Below are positions 53,198 through 61,999 of a stretch of DNA of 64,000 nucleotides, piece after piece (the stretch's first letter is position 1; the number at the start of each line of letters is the position of its first letter). The stretch is from contig CP126122.1 of assembly GCA_030123565.1 (NCBI GenBank), positions 3,114,800 to 3,178,799 of the forward strand, read 5' to 3'. Source of the stretch: Nitrospira sp. (GTDB taxonomy: Bacteria; Nitrospirota; Nitrospiria; Nitrospirales; Nitrospiraceae). The notes below the pieces were generated by a model. That model was not told the origin of the DNA and ran no database searches. It worked only from the letters and a program-made list of their open reading frames with translations. The position numbers and the translations under genes are program-made.

Positions 53198-53704
53198 GGC
53201 GTTTTCACTGACGCCGGCGTTGAATAATTTGGAGGGCGTGGAAAACTTCGGTGAAGCAAACGACGGAGTGCCGGTCGTTGCAATGGTGGATGGCAAGACC
53301 CAACCCTATCGTTTCACGCCTTCCATTGCCGCCGCAGGTCGGGAGGGTAACCTTTTCATTCTCATCCTCATCCCCCAACCCAGCAGCCAAGTGGAATACA
53401 ACGACATCTCCGCGCAAATTCTCACCTCCCGATCCCATTGAGATCCTGAACACGAGTACGTACCGCGCAGGACGCCGCCTCGCGTACAGGAATCGAACAG
53501 GAGCATCGAACGTCCATACCGCCAGATTTTGCAATGTTGGATTAGGACAGACTCCTAATCGGCAAGACCCGACCTCTAATTTGACGAGCCAATGTCGATG
53601 CCTGCTAGGGCTTTACCCAGTAGACCTTGAACATCTCGACAGTAGGATTGATTGCACATCCGTCACCCCTTTCAACGTAACACCGCACAATAGGAACTGC
53701 CTCC
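53198..53704. other. intergenic, no feature seen
   Basis: The 507-bp stretch after brnA has no recognisable gene. It becomes gradually A/T-richer toward the cyclopropane-synthase gene, marking the edge of a different compositional segment. Confidence 0.4.
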
Positions 53705-55015
53705 ATGGATCACATAAACGGAACAATTACCGTCCAAGATAAAACGATTCAACACAGTGTCTGCCTCCTTGAACGATTACTGCGGTATTATCGCCCCCTC
53801 GATTTTGGCATCCGGTTGTGGGACGGCAGGACTTGGCATCCTGAAACCGGCATTGCCTCCAAATTCACGCTCATCATACGGCATCCCTCCTTGCTGCGGA
53901 AAATGCTATGGAAGGTGAATGAACTCTCATTGGCCGAAGCCTTTATCTCGGGTGAATTGGATGTCGAGGGCGATCTCGAACAGGCCGTTCCCCTCGCTGA
54001 ATACCTCATCCATTCCCATATGACGTGGGGAGATCGGCTGCGGTTTGGCTTAAAGTTACTGAGTCTGCCTTTGTGTAGATCCTTCAATACCGACTGTCTC
54101 GCCGCAACACTGACCGGGGCCTATCACTCATTAAGCCGCGACAAACAAGCCATCGCGCATCATTATGATCATCCCGCAGAATTTTACGCCACCTGGCTGG
54201 ACCGGCAGATGGTGTATTCATGCGCATACTTCGCCTCTACTGATGACCTGGATACAGCACAGGCACGAAAACTGGATTACATCTGCAAGAAGTTACGCCT
54301 GCGACGTGGTGAACGATTGCTGGATGTGGGATGCGGCTGGGGAGCACTCATCCTCCATGCCGCTCGGTACTATGATGTCTATGCGTGTGGCATCACCTTG
54401 AGCGCGAGGCAGGCAGAATTCGCGGATTCATTGATTAGAAAGTATAGCCTCACGGATCGATGCCGTGTGGAACTCTGCGATTATCGTCAAATGAACAGTC
54501 TCGGCGGATACGATAAGATCGTCAGTGTCGGCATGATCGAACATGTTGGAGAGGCTCAACTCCCAGTGTATTTTCGCCATATCTCCAATCTCCTTAAACC
54601 GGGCGGCACCTTTCTCAATCATGGTATTGGTCTTCGGTATGGGGAACGCCGCGCATTTGGCCCTTTTGTGAATAAATACATCTTCCCTGATGCCGAGTTG
54701 GTTCCCATCTCGACCACAATTGGTCTTGCTGAGGCCTCCGGCTTTGAGGTGAGGGATGTCGAGTGTTTGCGGGAACACTATGTGCTCACTCTTCGACGGT
54801 GGAGACAACGCTTGGAAAGCAGCATTCCGAACATGAACGATCTCATGGATGAGTCCACATGGCGACTGTGGCGGCTGTATCTCGCAAGCGCCGCACATGG
54901 CTTTGCGACAGGCCGGCTCACTCTCTATCAAACGTTGCTTTCCAAAACGCAGGAAGGATCGACGGATATGCCTTTAACGCGGGACGACTGGTATGGCACT
55001 CCCTCCGTCCATTGA
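53705..55015 (+). CDS. cyclopropane-fatty-acyl-phospholipid synthase family protein
   Basis: A 436-residue SAM-dependent enzyme. The N-terminal 130 residues are the lipid-binding part (LWDGRTWHPETGIASKFTLI, GELDVEGDLEQAVPLAEYL). The methyltransferase core includes FYATWLDRQMVYSCAYFAST, motif I LLDVGCGWGALILHAARYY and VSVGMIEHVGEAQLPVYFRH. Such enzymes add a methylene bridge to unsaturated acyl chains in the membrane. The gene is A/T-richer than its neighbours and followed by an IS30 remnant, suggesting acquisition by transfer. Confidence 0.92.
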   Translation: MDHINGTITVQDKTIQHSVCLLERLLRYYRPLDFGIRLWDGRTWHPETGIASKFTLIIRHPSLLRKMLWKVNELSLAEAFISGELDVEGDLEQAVPLAEYLIHSHMTWGDRLRFGLKLLSLPLCRSFNTDCLAATLTGAYHSLSRDKQAIAHHYDHPAEFYATWLDRQMVYSCAYFASTDDLDTAQARKLDYICKKLRLRRGERLLDVGCGWGALILHAARYYDVYACGITLSARQAEFADSLIRKYSLTDRCRVELCDYRQMNSLGGYDKIVSVGMIEHVGEAQLPVYFRHISNLLKPGGTFLNHGIGLRYGERRAFGPFVNKYIFPDAELVPISTTIGLAEASGFEVRDVECLREHYVLTLRRWRQRLESSIPNMNDLMDESTWRLWRLYLASAAHGFATGRLTLYQTLLSKTQEGSTDMPLTRDDWYGTPSVH

Positions 55016-55050
55016 CTAAAGCGTTTGACGACCGCTACCGCGGTGCATGA

Positions 55051-55266
55051 CTATTTTGTGACCCACAAAGCCCGTGGCAGCGTGGCACGAATGAACATAC
55101 AAGCCGCTTGCTGCGGCAGTATTTTCCGAACGGTGCCGACCTGTCACGTTACTCTCAGGCCAACTTGAACACGGTTGCGTTACGCTTGAATCAACGCCCG
55201 AGGGAAACATTGGAGTATCAGACCCCAGCGGCTATATTGGAGGCGGCTGTTGCAACCACCGCTTGA
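55051..55266 (+). mobile_element. IS30-family transposase C-terminal remnant
   Basis: The frame encodes LFCDPQSPWQRGTNEHTSRL, LRQYFPNGADLSRYSQANLN and RLNQRPRETLEYQTPA. These are the IS30 transposase C-terminus including the catalytic-region consensus SPWQRGTNE. The upstream two thirds are missing, and a TGA precedes it. It follows the cyclopropane-synthase gene by 35 bp, so the rest was probably deleted. Confidence 0.88.
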
Positions 55267-55334
55267 ACCCACCGCCCGGTCTTTGCCAGGGAGCCGCGAT
55301 GAAGTACGGGTTCATTCAGGCCCATGTATAGAAC

Positions 55335-56180
55335 CTAGTTTGAATTTCCTTCCGCACCTACCAAATCTGCTATGTCAAACTGAGTTGAGCGGCCAAGGCC
55401 TGGACCTCCTCCTTCTCCATTGTTGGGACCTTTCTGGATAAACGCCATGCTGTGATAAAAATGGAGGCTGACGATATGGGTGTCGGTGTAGGTGGGGTGA
55501 TAGGCTTGTGTTTCAAACTCTGAATAATTCAAGCCATCCACAAGCCGCTTTAGAAATCCCATGCTGGTATCTGCACTGTCCAGTTGATCCGTTGATCCGC
55601 CATATGCGCACCAATAAGAGGTCTGGAGATCTTCGATGACATACATTCCAAATGGGCTGAGGTGGGGGAAAAGATAACGGAACGTATAGAGAACATGTTC
55701 ATTCACGTGACTTCCATCATCGATGATGATATCAATCGGGCCGATCTCGGACACTACGGTTTCGAGAAGGTCGGGATCGATTTGCGAACCTCGAAATGTT
55801 TTTATGCGCCGCTCATTGTGTGGGCTCTTGTCGTAGATGTCGATTCCAAAGATACGCGAATTGGGGAAGTAAGTACGCCACATCCTGAGCGATCCGCCTC
55901 CTCGCTCAGGCCGATCGTAGCCCCCGATTCCTATCTCGAGAATATTCATCTTGCGGCGGCGGATAGATCTGAAATGAGTTTCATAGTGCTCAGGGTACCA
56001 ATCCCATTTGTCAGCGCTATACACTTGTGCCAAAGCGCGAAGATTGGAGCCAAATAACATGCGAAACAGAAAATCTTGCGCCGGACGAAAATGTCGTCGT
56101 TGGAGTTGCCTTACGGTTTGGACCGTACTTGGCGCAAGGAGAGACTTCACGAGTGAGAGTGATCTTAGAGCTAAAGACAT
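55335..56180 (-). CDS. class I SAM-dependent methyltransferase (sugar O-methyltransferase-like)
   Basis: A 281-residue enzyme from the ATG at 56180, which has GGGGGAAGCG upstream; the longer frame enters an IS remnant. A short amphipathic N-terminus leads to YSADKWDWYPEHYETHF, motif I NILEIGIGGYDRPERGGGS, IFGIDIYDKSPHNERRIKT, and IDIIIDDGSHVNEHVLYTFR. It is close to the macrolide/mycinamicin-type 2-O-methyltransferases that act on deoxysugars. The remaining C-terminal part includes YVIEDLQTSYWCAYGG. No glycosylation cluster lies near. Its upstream region is occupied by the IS3 remnant, which may have replaced its promoter. Confidence 0.85.
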   Translation of the reverse strand: MSLALRSLSLVKSLLAPSTVQTVRQLQRRHFRPAQDFLFRMLFGSNLRALAQVYSADKWDWYPEHYETHFRSIRRRKMNILEIGIGGYDRPERGGGSLRMWRTYFPNSRIFGIDIYDKSPHNERRIKTFRGSQIDPDLLETVVSEIGPIDIIIDDGSHVNEHVLYTFRYLFPHLSPFGMYVIEDLQTSYWCAYGGSTDQLDSADTSMGFLKRLVDGLNYSEFETQAYHPTYTDTHIVSLHFYHSMAFIQKGPNNGEGGGPGLGRSTQFDIADLVGAEGNSN

Positions 56181-56254
56181 TGTACGCTTCCCCCAATCTG
56201 AGACGGTTTCAAAGGAGAACTTTCTGGCAGTGACGTTCGTCCAGTTCCGAGACA

Positions 56255-56829
56255 ACGCTCCTGCGCTCCGCCGGTCCCACAGGGATCGGCACCGGTCCAC
56301 AGTGCAGCGCCATGTACTTGCATCGGCGCACTCGCATACGGAGCTGGAACCTCTCGAGCCGGTACAGTCGGCACACCCGCTTCCGATTCACAAACCAGCC
56401 TTTGCGCCGTAAAAACACCCCACTCCACCGGTACCCAAACCGGAGCGGGCATGGGTGAGATCGCGAATGCACATCCCAATGCGGACTGATTCTTTGCGCA
56501 GCTTCGCCCCTGCCCAGCGGCGCGAGTGAACTGCGCAACCGGCAGGCCTGCATGCCACTGACCCGAAAGGTGCCTTGAAATCAGGCGGCGAGTTTTCTGC
56601 GGCGTGCGGGTTTTGGACTTTTTTTCGCAAGGCCTCCGTCGACATGTGCTTGCCGCGTGAGAGGTCGGCGACCGGTCGTTTCAATCGCCTGTTTTCTTCT
56701 TCGAGTTGACGGAGTCACCGCAGTTCAGTCACGCCCAGGTGGGCATACTTCGTTTTTCCACCTGAGTACCGGCTTCGCCTGCCGGATCGCGCGCCCGATC
56801 TGTTCCCCTGAGAACTTCGGCTGCTTCAT
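56255..56829 (-). mobile_element. IS3-family transposase remnant with deletions and frameshifts
   Basis: From the ATG at 56829 the sequence begins MKQPKFSGEQIGRAIRQAKP, then loses the middle of the helix-turn-helix and frameshifts. Further segments read LRQLEEENRRLKRPVADLSR and NRKRVCRLYRLERFQLRMRV, then HCGPVPIPVGPAE. These are the orfA end and orfB start of an IS3 element (IS407/IS1400-like). The catalytic DDE domain is lost. It lies between the methyltransferase and the AbrB-type gene. Confidence 0.85.
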
Positions 56830-56877
56830 GGATCCGCTCCGTCACTTTCGAGGGAGGCGTCCGTCGAATTTTATTAA

Positions 56878-57042
56878 TTACACCGAGCCGATCGCTCCAG
56901 TCAAATCGAACTTGGGCATGACCAGCATCAAATCATCCTTCACGACGATGAACAATTTATCGCCTCCCTTGACGCCCATCGCCTGCCTGGCCTCCTTGGG
57001 AATGACGATCTGATTTTTGCTGTTGAGCTTCTGAACGGCCAT
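56878..57042 (-). CDS. AbrB/MazE-type antitoxin-like protein, 54 aa
   Basis: From the ATG at 57042 (GGGAGATGTCGCC upstream) the protein reads MAVQKLNSKNQIVIPKEARQ, then KGGDKLFIVVKDDLMLVMPK, the swapped-hairpin DNA-binding domain of SpoVT/AbrB antitoxins. It ends soon after, directly beside the IS3 remnant, so the toxin-binding tail and any cognate VapC or MazF gene were probably lost. It may still bind DNA. Confidence 0.75.
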   Translation of the reverse strand: MAVQKLNSKNQIVIPKEARQAMGVKGGDKLFIVVKDDLMLVMPKFDLTGAIGSV

Positions 57043-57424
57043 GGCGACATCTCCCGAGGACACTTTACATTTATCACAAGAAGGTAATGCCGCTCACATG
57101 GCAGGAACAGAATGCGTATCTCGTGAAGCATCGTTCGCATCTCATCGGAAGATTATCCATGAGGATTCCTCGAACCCGCCTCCACCAGACAGGGCGACCT
57201 GTCGATCTGAAGCGCACACGTTCAACAAGGGCTTTTCGATTCCTATTCTGCAACATTACAACTTCTGCCCAAAGGAGTAGTCAGACTGTCCTTCACTGCG
57301 CGCATCGGACGAGCACATTTTCATCGTGCGCGTTCTGCGAGCAAGAAGGACGGTCTGGCTGCTCCTTACCCCCTTCTTATGCCGCGCGTTGCGCGAGCAC
57401 AGGAGGCCACGCAGCCTGCCTCTC
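57043..57424. repeat. intergenic region with family B repeat copy (57296-57405)
   Basis: The copy contains CTGCGCGCATCGGACGAGCA, GTGCGCGTTCTGCGAGCAAG, CTGCTCCTTACCCCC and GCCGCGCGTTGCGCGAGCAC. This is the most complete arrangement of the family, joining the two halves seen separately elsewhere. The left part of the gap has no gene. Confidence 0.7.
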
Positions 57425-58210
57425 CTAAAACCCTACCGACACCCCCACCGTCCCCAGCAACGCCGCGCGGTCAGACGGCCCGACGAACTCAGTCCCGAGG
57501 CCGCCGTCCAAAACGATGCGTGAGGTGAGTTGATGCCTGATCCCGATCTCGACGCCGGTGTGGTTGCGTTGTCCGCGTAGATCCGACTGGCGGGTATAGA
57601 TGCTGGCGATCAAGGTGTCGCGAAAACTGGTGGGATAGCCCAGGGGATAACTGACCGCCGCGACGGCGCGATAGGCACCCGGCCTCTCCTGTCCTTGCGG
57701 CGAACCGAGCAGGCTGTAGCCTGCGTTGAGATGCGCGCGGAGCCGACCGAAGGATCGGGTCAGGATGCCGGTGAGTTGCGTATCGACGCCTTTTGAATTC
57801 ACGCCGGTCGGGAGATCCACCTCGACCCGGGCTGCAAAGGCCGGCAGGCTCAGCGTCTCGGTATTGAAGTTGTACAGGACGCCCAGGTGCAGGTCGCCGG
57901 ACTTATTCGCGCCGACCAGTGATTGGGGGTCGGTGAAGAGGTCGCCCTGGATTTCGATCTGCGTGTTGTTGAACGCGCCATAGATGATCTGCGGTTGGAA
58001 CGTCACGCTCGTGCGGCCCTCGCGCCGGTCGTTGAAACGCACGCCGCCCTCCAGGCCGATCTCGCCTTTCGGAACGGCATAGGCATCCTCCATTCCGATC
58101 GGCCGATTAGGGTCGAGGTTGTCATGGTCCAGGGCCAGAGCCGACAAGAACGGCAGGCCCAGAAACGCGAGGACCATGAACCGGATCGTTCGCACGGCGG
58201 ACCTGCTCAA
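57425..58210 (-). CDS. outer-membrane beta-barrel protein
   Basis: A 261-residue exported protein. The TTG start overlaps the stop of the upstream lipoprotein gene by 4 bp, so translation is coupled. After a signal peptide (ending SALALDHD) there are alternating short strands with aromatic girdles: GEIGLEGGVRFNDRREGRTS, DLHLGVLYNFNTETLSL, RLRAHLNAGYSLLGSPQ, and a final TVGVSVGF ending in Phe as is usual for outer-membrane barrels. It resembles transporter-like barrels of the MetA/phenol-degradation type. Its partner lipoprotein suggests a joint envelope function. Confidence 0.75.
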   Translation of the reverse strand: MSRSAVRTIRFMVLAFLGLPFLSALALDHDNLDPNRPIGMEDAYAVPKGEIGLEGGVRFNDRREGRTSVTFQPQIIYGAFNNTQIEIQGDLFTDPQSLVGANKSGDLHLGVLYNFNTETLSLPAFAARVEVDLPTGVNSKGVDTQLTGILTRSFGRLRAHLNAGYSLLGSPQGQERPGAYRAVAAVSYPLGYPTSFRDTLIASIYTRQSDLRGQRNHTGVEIGIRHQLTSRIVLDGGLGTEFVGPSDRAALLGTVGVSVGF

Positions 58211-59163
58211 TGGTGATGCTCCTGTCCCGGCTGAGTTGTCAGGACCATCGGATTCGTCGCGTCCGCGCTCGCCAGGTAATAGGTATTCACCAGGCGATAG
58301 ATCTCAGCCCGCTTCGCCTCCCACGTCGGCAGCAGCTCACTCGTGAGGATGTCGCTGATGTTGTCGTGCAACATGTGGAGGTTGTCGAAGATGTTGGCGA
58401 TCTCCGGATACCGTGCGGCGAACAGGGGGCTCAACTCTGCCGTGAGCGGCATGAAGGTCCATTGCACCGGCGGTTGGGCCAAATAGCCGCGATAGGTCAT
58501 GAGAATGGGCCGCACCGCCTGCGTCTTCGCCGTGAGATCCTGAGCCGCCCGCAAAGGATCGTACACGGCCACTTGCAGATAATGGTACGCCCAGATGGTG
58601 GCGTTGAAGAGCGGGAACCGTTTCCTGAACGACTGCGAATAGGGAAACTGATCCAGACGATGGTGATCCAACCGCTTCGAGGTGAGGGCGTAGGCGCTGT
58701 CCCGGTAATAGGCCAACACGTTCCGAATCGCCCGGTCCTTATCCGGCTCGTCCGACACGACGATGTCGTAGGTGGCGCGATGGAGGGCATGCGCTTCGTC
58801 GAAGGTATTCTGCGCTCGCCAGGCCAGCTTCATGTAGGTGGGCGCAATCGCCTCCTCATTCGGATTGAGCCGGGGTTTCGTGGCGATGAAGGCCAACGTT
58901 TCCTTGCGTGCGCGGTCCTCGATGGCCGGCACATTGTTGCCGCCGGTGAGCAGGAGGTTCTCGTACAGGTTGGAATGGCCGAAGTCCACGCCGTTGAATT
59001 CGCTGTCGAGCTCGGCGAGATCTTCCCGTAACGCAAAGTTCCACAGCGCCCGGTAATAGAACCGTTTGTCGCGCGGCTCGAATTGGCTGCAGGCGGCCAT
59101 CGTGAGGGCGATCGTCGCCGTCATGATGAGGACCGCCGGCCGCAGGAACTTCCTGATCTCCAT
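58207..59163 (-). CDS. lipoprotein of unknown function
   Basis: A 318-residue lipoprotein from the ATG at 59163, preceded by GGAAGGATCACC. The signal ends in lipobox TMAAC. The mature part is helical with many aromatic residues (KRFYYRALWNFALREDLAEL, HSNLYENLLLTGG, QWTFMPLTAELSPLFAARYP) and a C-terminal triple histidine. No known domain is recognised. It overlaps the following outer-membrane barrel gene, so the two are one operon. A 9-bp inverted repeat at 59231-59259 lies upstream and may be its operator. Confidence 0.75.
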   Translation of the reverse strand: MEIRKFLRPAVLIMTATIALTMAACSQFEPRDKRFYYRALWNFALREDLAELDSEFNGVDFGHSNLYENLLLTGGNNVPAIEDRARKETLAFIATKPRLNPNEEAIAPTYMKLAWRAQNTFDEAHALHRATYDIVVSDEPDKDRAIRNVLAYYRDSAYALTSKRLDHHRLDQFPYSQSFRKRFPLFNATIWAYHYLQVAVYDPLRAAQDLTAKTQAVRPILMTYRGYLAQPPVQWTFMPLTAELSPLFAARYPEIANIFDNLHMLHDNISDILTSELLPTWEAKRAEIYRLVNTYYLASADATNPMVLTTQPGQEHHH

Positions 59164-59230
59164 GGTGATCCTTCCGTCGAGGGCTGCGTCACCCTTGGCG
59201 ATGAGCCCTGTCACAATGGCTGATCCACCG

Positions 59231-59259
59231 CCCTACAGGTAGCACCGCTCCCTGTAGGG
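59231..59259. promoter_or_regulatory. inverted repeat upstream of lipoprotein operon
   Basis: The arms CCCTACAGG and CCTGTAGGG are exact complements separated by 11 bases, 68 bp upstream of the lipoprotein start. The position suits an operator or a leader hairpin. Confidence 0.5.
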
Positions 59260-59413
59260 AATGACTCATGGCCGATTTACCGTTATAGACGGAGCAAGCT
59301 GGGAATTATTACGACCTCGAAGATTATTTTCTCACGAGCCGCTGTGTTGTGGGGTTAATCGCAGGGCGGGTGAAACAGCCATGTTTGGTGCAGAGACCGA
59401 GGGCTTGTTCCAG

Positions 59414-59432
59414 GCCGGCCCGCAGGGCCGGC
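59414..59432. repeat. GC-rich palindrome in the 59.2-59.6 kb intergenic region
   Basis: GCCGGCCC and GGGCCGGC flank GCA, a perfect 8-bp stem. It sits mid-way in the 419-bp divergent region between the lipoprotein operon and the next plus-strand gene, where no gene is seen. Role unknown. Confidence 0.45.
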
Positions 59433-59582
59433 GCTCGTTTCCTGATATGCACGCATTGCCGAGTCGCCGTGCCGTCCCTCCTGTCTCGTCCTGCGACAGC
59501 GCCTAAAAGGGCTTGATCTCGGCCTTGGAGACATGCTTGACTGATCTTTCTTCGTCGTTCTGTCGCTTGATGGAGGGTTTGC

Positions 59583-60086
59583 ATGCATCATGGAATTCTT
59601 CGTACTCTCTGTGTCCTCGCTCTTCTGCTCTCCTCGATCCCGTCCCCAGCCGCCGAGACCCCGGATACCAGTCTGGCCCCCTTGAAGTTCCTTGTCGGAG
59701 AATGGAAAGGGACCGACGCAGAAGGAAAGGCCTACAAAATCACCTATGCGTTCGGCTCGGGAGGCACCAGCCTGGCCGAGACCCTCACCCCACCCGACAG
59801 TCCACCCATGACAACCATGTATTACAGTGACGGCGACCAGCTGATGTTGACGCACTACTGCTCTCTCAATAACCAACCGCGCATGCGCGCCGGGGGAATC
59901 AAAGACGGAGATAAGACCGTCACCTTTACCTTCGTGGATGCCACCAATCTCAAGAACCCGACCGATGTCCACATGCGTCAGCTGTCGATCGAGATCAAAG
60001 ATCATGATCACTTTGCTCAAACCTGGACATTGAGCAAGGCAGGAAAAGACGTACCGAAAACGTTCACGTTTGAACGCGTGAAATAA
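59583..60086 (+). CDS. exported DUF1579/THAP4-like protein
   Basis: A 167-residue protein with a signal peptide (MHHGILRTLCVLALLLSSIP). The mature domain has LAPLKFLVGEWKGTDAEGK, TMYYSDGDQLMLTHYCSLNN, and the last strand FAQTWTLSKAGKDVPKTFTF. This is the pattern of lipocalin-like DUF1579/THAP4-type barrels, some of which bind haem. The ligand here is unknown. It is followed 40 bp downstream by the methyltransferase gene on the same strand. Confidence 0.75.
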   Translation: MHHGILRTLCVLALLLSSIPSPAAETPDTSLAPLKFLVGEWKGTDAEGKAYKITYAFGSGGTSLAETLTPPDSPPMTTMYYSDGDQLMLTHYCSLNNQPRMRAGGIKDGDKTVTFTFVDATNLKNPTDVHMRQLSIEIKDHDHFAQTWTLSKAGKDVPKTFTFERVK

Positions 60087-60126
60087 GACGCAACCGGACT
60101 TCATCGCCCAACCAGGAGGGTATTCG

Positions 60127-60983
60127 ATGCCGACACCAACCCCCGCAGAGGTGATCGAGGCCCAGCGTCAGGACTGGAATCGAGTCGCTGCCGGCTGGGA
60201 CAAATGGGACTCCTACTTCAGTCGCAACATGACCTTCATCAACCACCGGCTGGTGGCGGACGCCAGGTTGCAACCAGGGCTTCGGGTCCTGGACCTCGGG
60301 TCCGGCACCGGCTATCCGGCATTACTCGCCGGGGACGTCGTGGGGTCGGAAGGGTCTGTGGTGGGGATCGACCTCGCCGAATCCATGCTGACTGTGGCCA
60401 CGCGCAAGGCGAAGGCGCTGGGGATGCAGCACGTGACGTTCCGTACCGGCGACGTAACGACCCTTCCCTTCGACGCAGGGTCTTTCGACGCCGTGATCAG
60501 TCGATTCTGTCTGATGTTCCTGCCGGAAATTCCGAAGGCGCTGAAAGAGATTCTCCGCGTGCTGAAACCGGGAGGGTATGTCGCTGCCGCCGTCTGGTCG
60601 GCGCCGGAGAAGAACCCCTTCATCCGCATTCCGATGGACGTGATCAAAACCATCACCCCTTGCCGCCGCCGGATCCCGAGGCCCCGGGGATTTTTCGCTT
60701 GGCGAAGCCGGGCGATCTGGCTGGGATGATGGAGCGGGCCGGGCTGGCACTGTTGAGCGACAACGAGTTTACCGCCGAGGTGACCTACGCCACGGCTGAA
60801 GAGTTTTTTCGGAGCATGATGGATATCGCAGCGCCGATTCAGAATCTATTCGCCACATTGACGCCGGAGCAGAAGACCGAGGCTGAACAGGGCATCGTCA
60901 AGGCCGTGAAGGAATATCGACGGCAGCAGGGCGTCGCCCTGCCGATCGCCGTCCGGATCGTGAGCGCGCGCAAACCGATGTGA
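60127..60983 (+). pseudogene. UbiE/COQ5-type methyltransferase with one-base frameshift
   Basis: The ATG follows AGGAGGGTATTCG. The first 178 codons give a normal class I methyltransferase (VLDLGSGTGYPALLAGDVVG, VGIDLAESML, TTLPFDAGSFDAVISRF, LKEILRVLKPGGYVAA). At about 60660 the frame shifts: codons for PLPPPDPEAPGIFRLAKPGD and the remaining 105 residues, ending IAVRIVSARKPM, are in a different frame. One missing base in a C-run (CACCCCTTGCC) explains it. The protein would be about 285 residues. Substrate unknown. Confidence 0.82.
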
Positions 60984-61004
60984 TCGCCCATGCAAGACAA
61001 TAAA

Positions 61005-61033
61005 CAGCCCGCCGGCCGTCAGGCGACGGGCTG
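61005..61033 (-). terminator. rho-independent terminator separated from its gene by an IS
   Basis: Read on the minus strand, CAGCCCG...CGGGCTG forms a stem and is followed by TTTATTG. It lies just downstream, in the minus sense, of the Lys/Glu-rich gene ending at 62000, except that the IS5 element (61051-61999) now lies between. It may also act for the methyltransferase gene on the plus strand, though no T-tract follows on that side. Confidence 0.7.
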
Positions 61034-61050
61034 TAGACTCGACTGCTTTA

Positions 61051-61999
61051 GAGCTTATCCGTAAATTACATTTATCGCCAACGGGATTTTTCTGAACGTG
61101 ATGATCGCCGCGGCAAGATGGGTGAGGCCGAGGAAACTGCGTTCGAGTTTCTCATACCGCACGAGCAGCTTGCGAAAGCGATTGAACCAGCTATGCGCGA
61201 CCTCCACAATCCACCTCCTGGCTCGCTTCGTCGGATGCCGCCGCTGCTCCTCGGCTTCCTGCCCGCGCCCTTTGACATGGGCGATGTAGCCATGCTCTTC
61301 AATGGTGACACGTGCCGGAATGCCGGTGTAGCCTGCATCGGCACACAAGTGCTGGCTGCGTCGCTCAGGCGGCGAGGGACGCGGCACTACGATGGCGTCA
61401 AGGACGACGGCCAGCTGGCTCACATCATGCCGGTTTGCCGCGGTCACGATGATCGACAGCGGGACGCCACGATCGTCCACCAGCAGGTGGCGCTTGCTTC
61501 CATTTTTTTCCCCGATCCGTCGGGTTCGGCCCGACCGCTTCCTGAGCCAGCGGCGCTTTCATCATGGCCCCGTCGATACTCTGCCAGCGCCACGCGATGC
61601 CTTCCACGTCGTCATACTCCGCCAGCCCGGCCTGCCAGAGGGCTGCGAACAGGCCGGCGTTCTGCCACTCGAGAAAGCGCTTGTGAATGGCGCTCGCGCT
61701 CCCAAAGCGCTCGGTCGGCAACGCCTTCCACTGACAGCCCGTGCGCAACACGTAGACGATGCCCTCGAACACCAGGCGCGCCTCCTTGGGTTTGCGCCCA
61801 CCCCCGGGTTTGCGCACGTAGGGCTTGGCCCTCGCACGCCGGCGCGCGGGGATCAAGGGTTCGACCCGTTGCCAAAACGCGTCCGACACTTCCCATGCTG
61901 CCGCCCTGCTGTGCGTCACACGTTTCGCCATCGTTGATCTCCCCCATTCGTCCGAGTCGAGATGGGAGGCAGTGTACCATATTATTTACGGATAAGCTC
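61051..61999 (-). mobile_element. complete IS5-family insertion sequence
   Basis: Perfect 16-bp terminal inverted repeats GAGCTTATCCGTAAAT (61051) and ATTTACGGATAAGCTC (61984-61999) bound a 949-bp element. The flanking bases TTA are repeated on both sides, as expected for a 3-bp target duplication. The single transposase gene is on the minus strand in two overlapping frames. Size, termini and gene layout fit the IS427-like branch of IS5. The element looks recent and intact. Confidence 0.92.
61055..61931 (-). CDS. IS5-family transposase (two frames)
   Basis: The 5' frame (61931 to 61425) encodes the N-terminal domain: SDAFWQRVEPLIPARRRARA, FEGIVYVLRTGCQWKALPTE and the first catalytic aspartate region WRWQSIDGAMMKAPL. 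The 3' frame (to 61055) encodes LCADAGYTGIPARVTIEEHG and VEVAHSWFNRFRKLLVRYEK with the second Asp and the Glu of the DDE triad. The frames overlap at GGGGAAAAAAATGG (near 61510), an A7 run typical of programmed frameshifting in such elements. The stop lies in the left terminal repeat. Confidence 0.9.
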
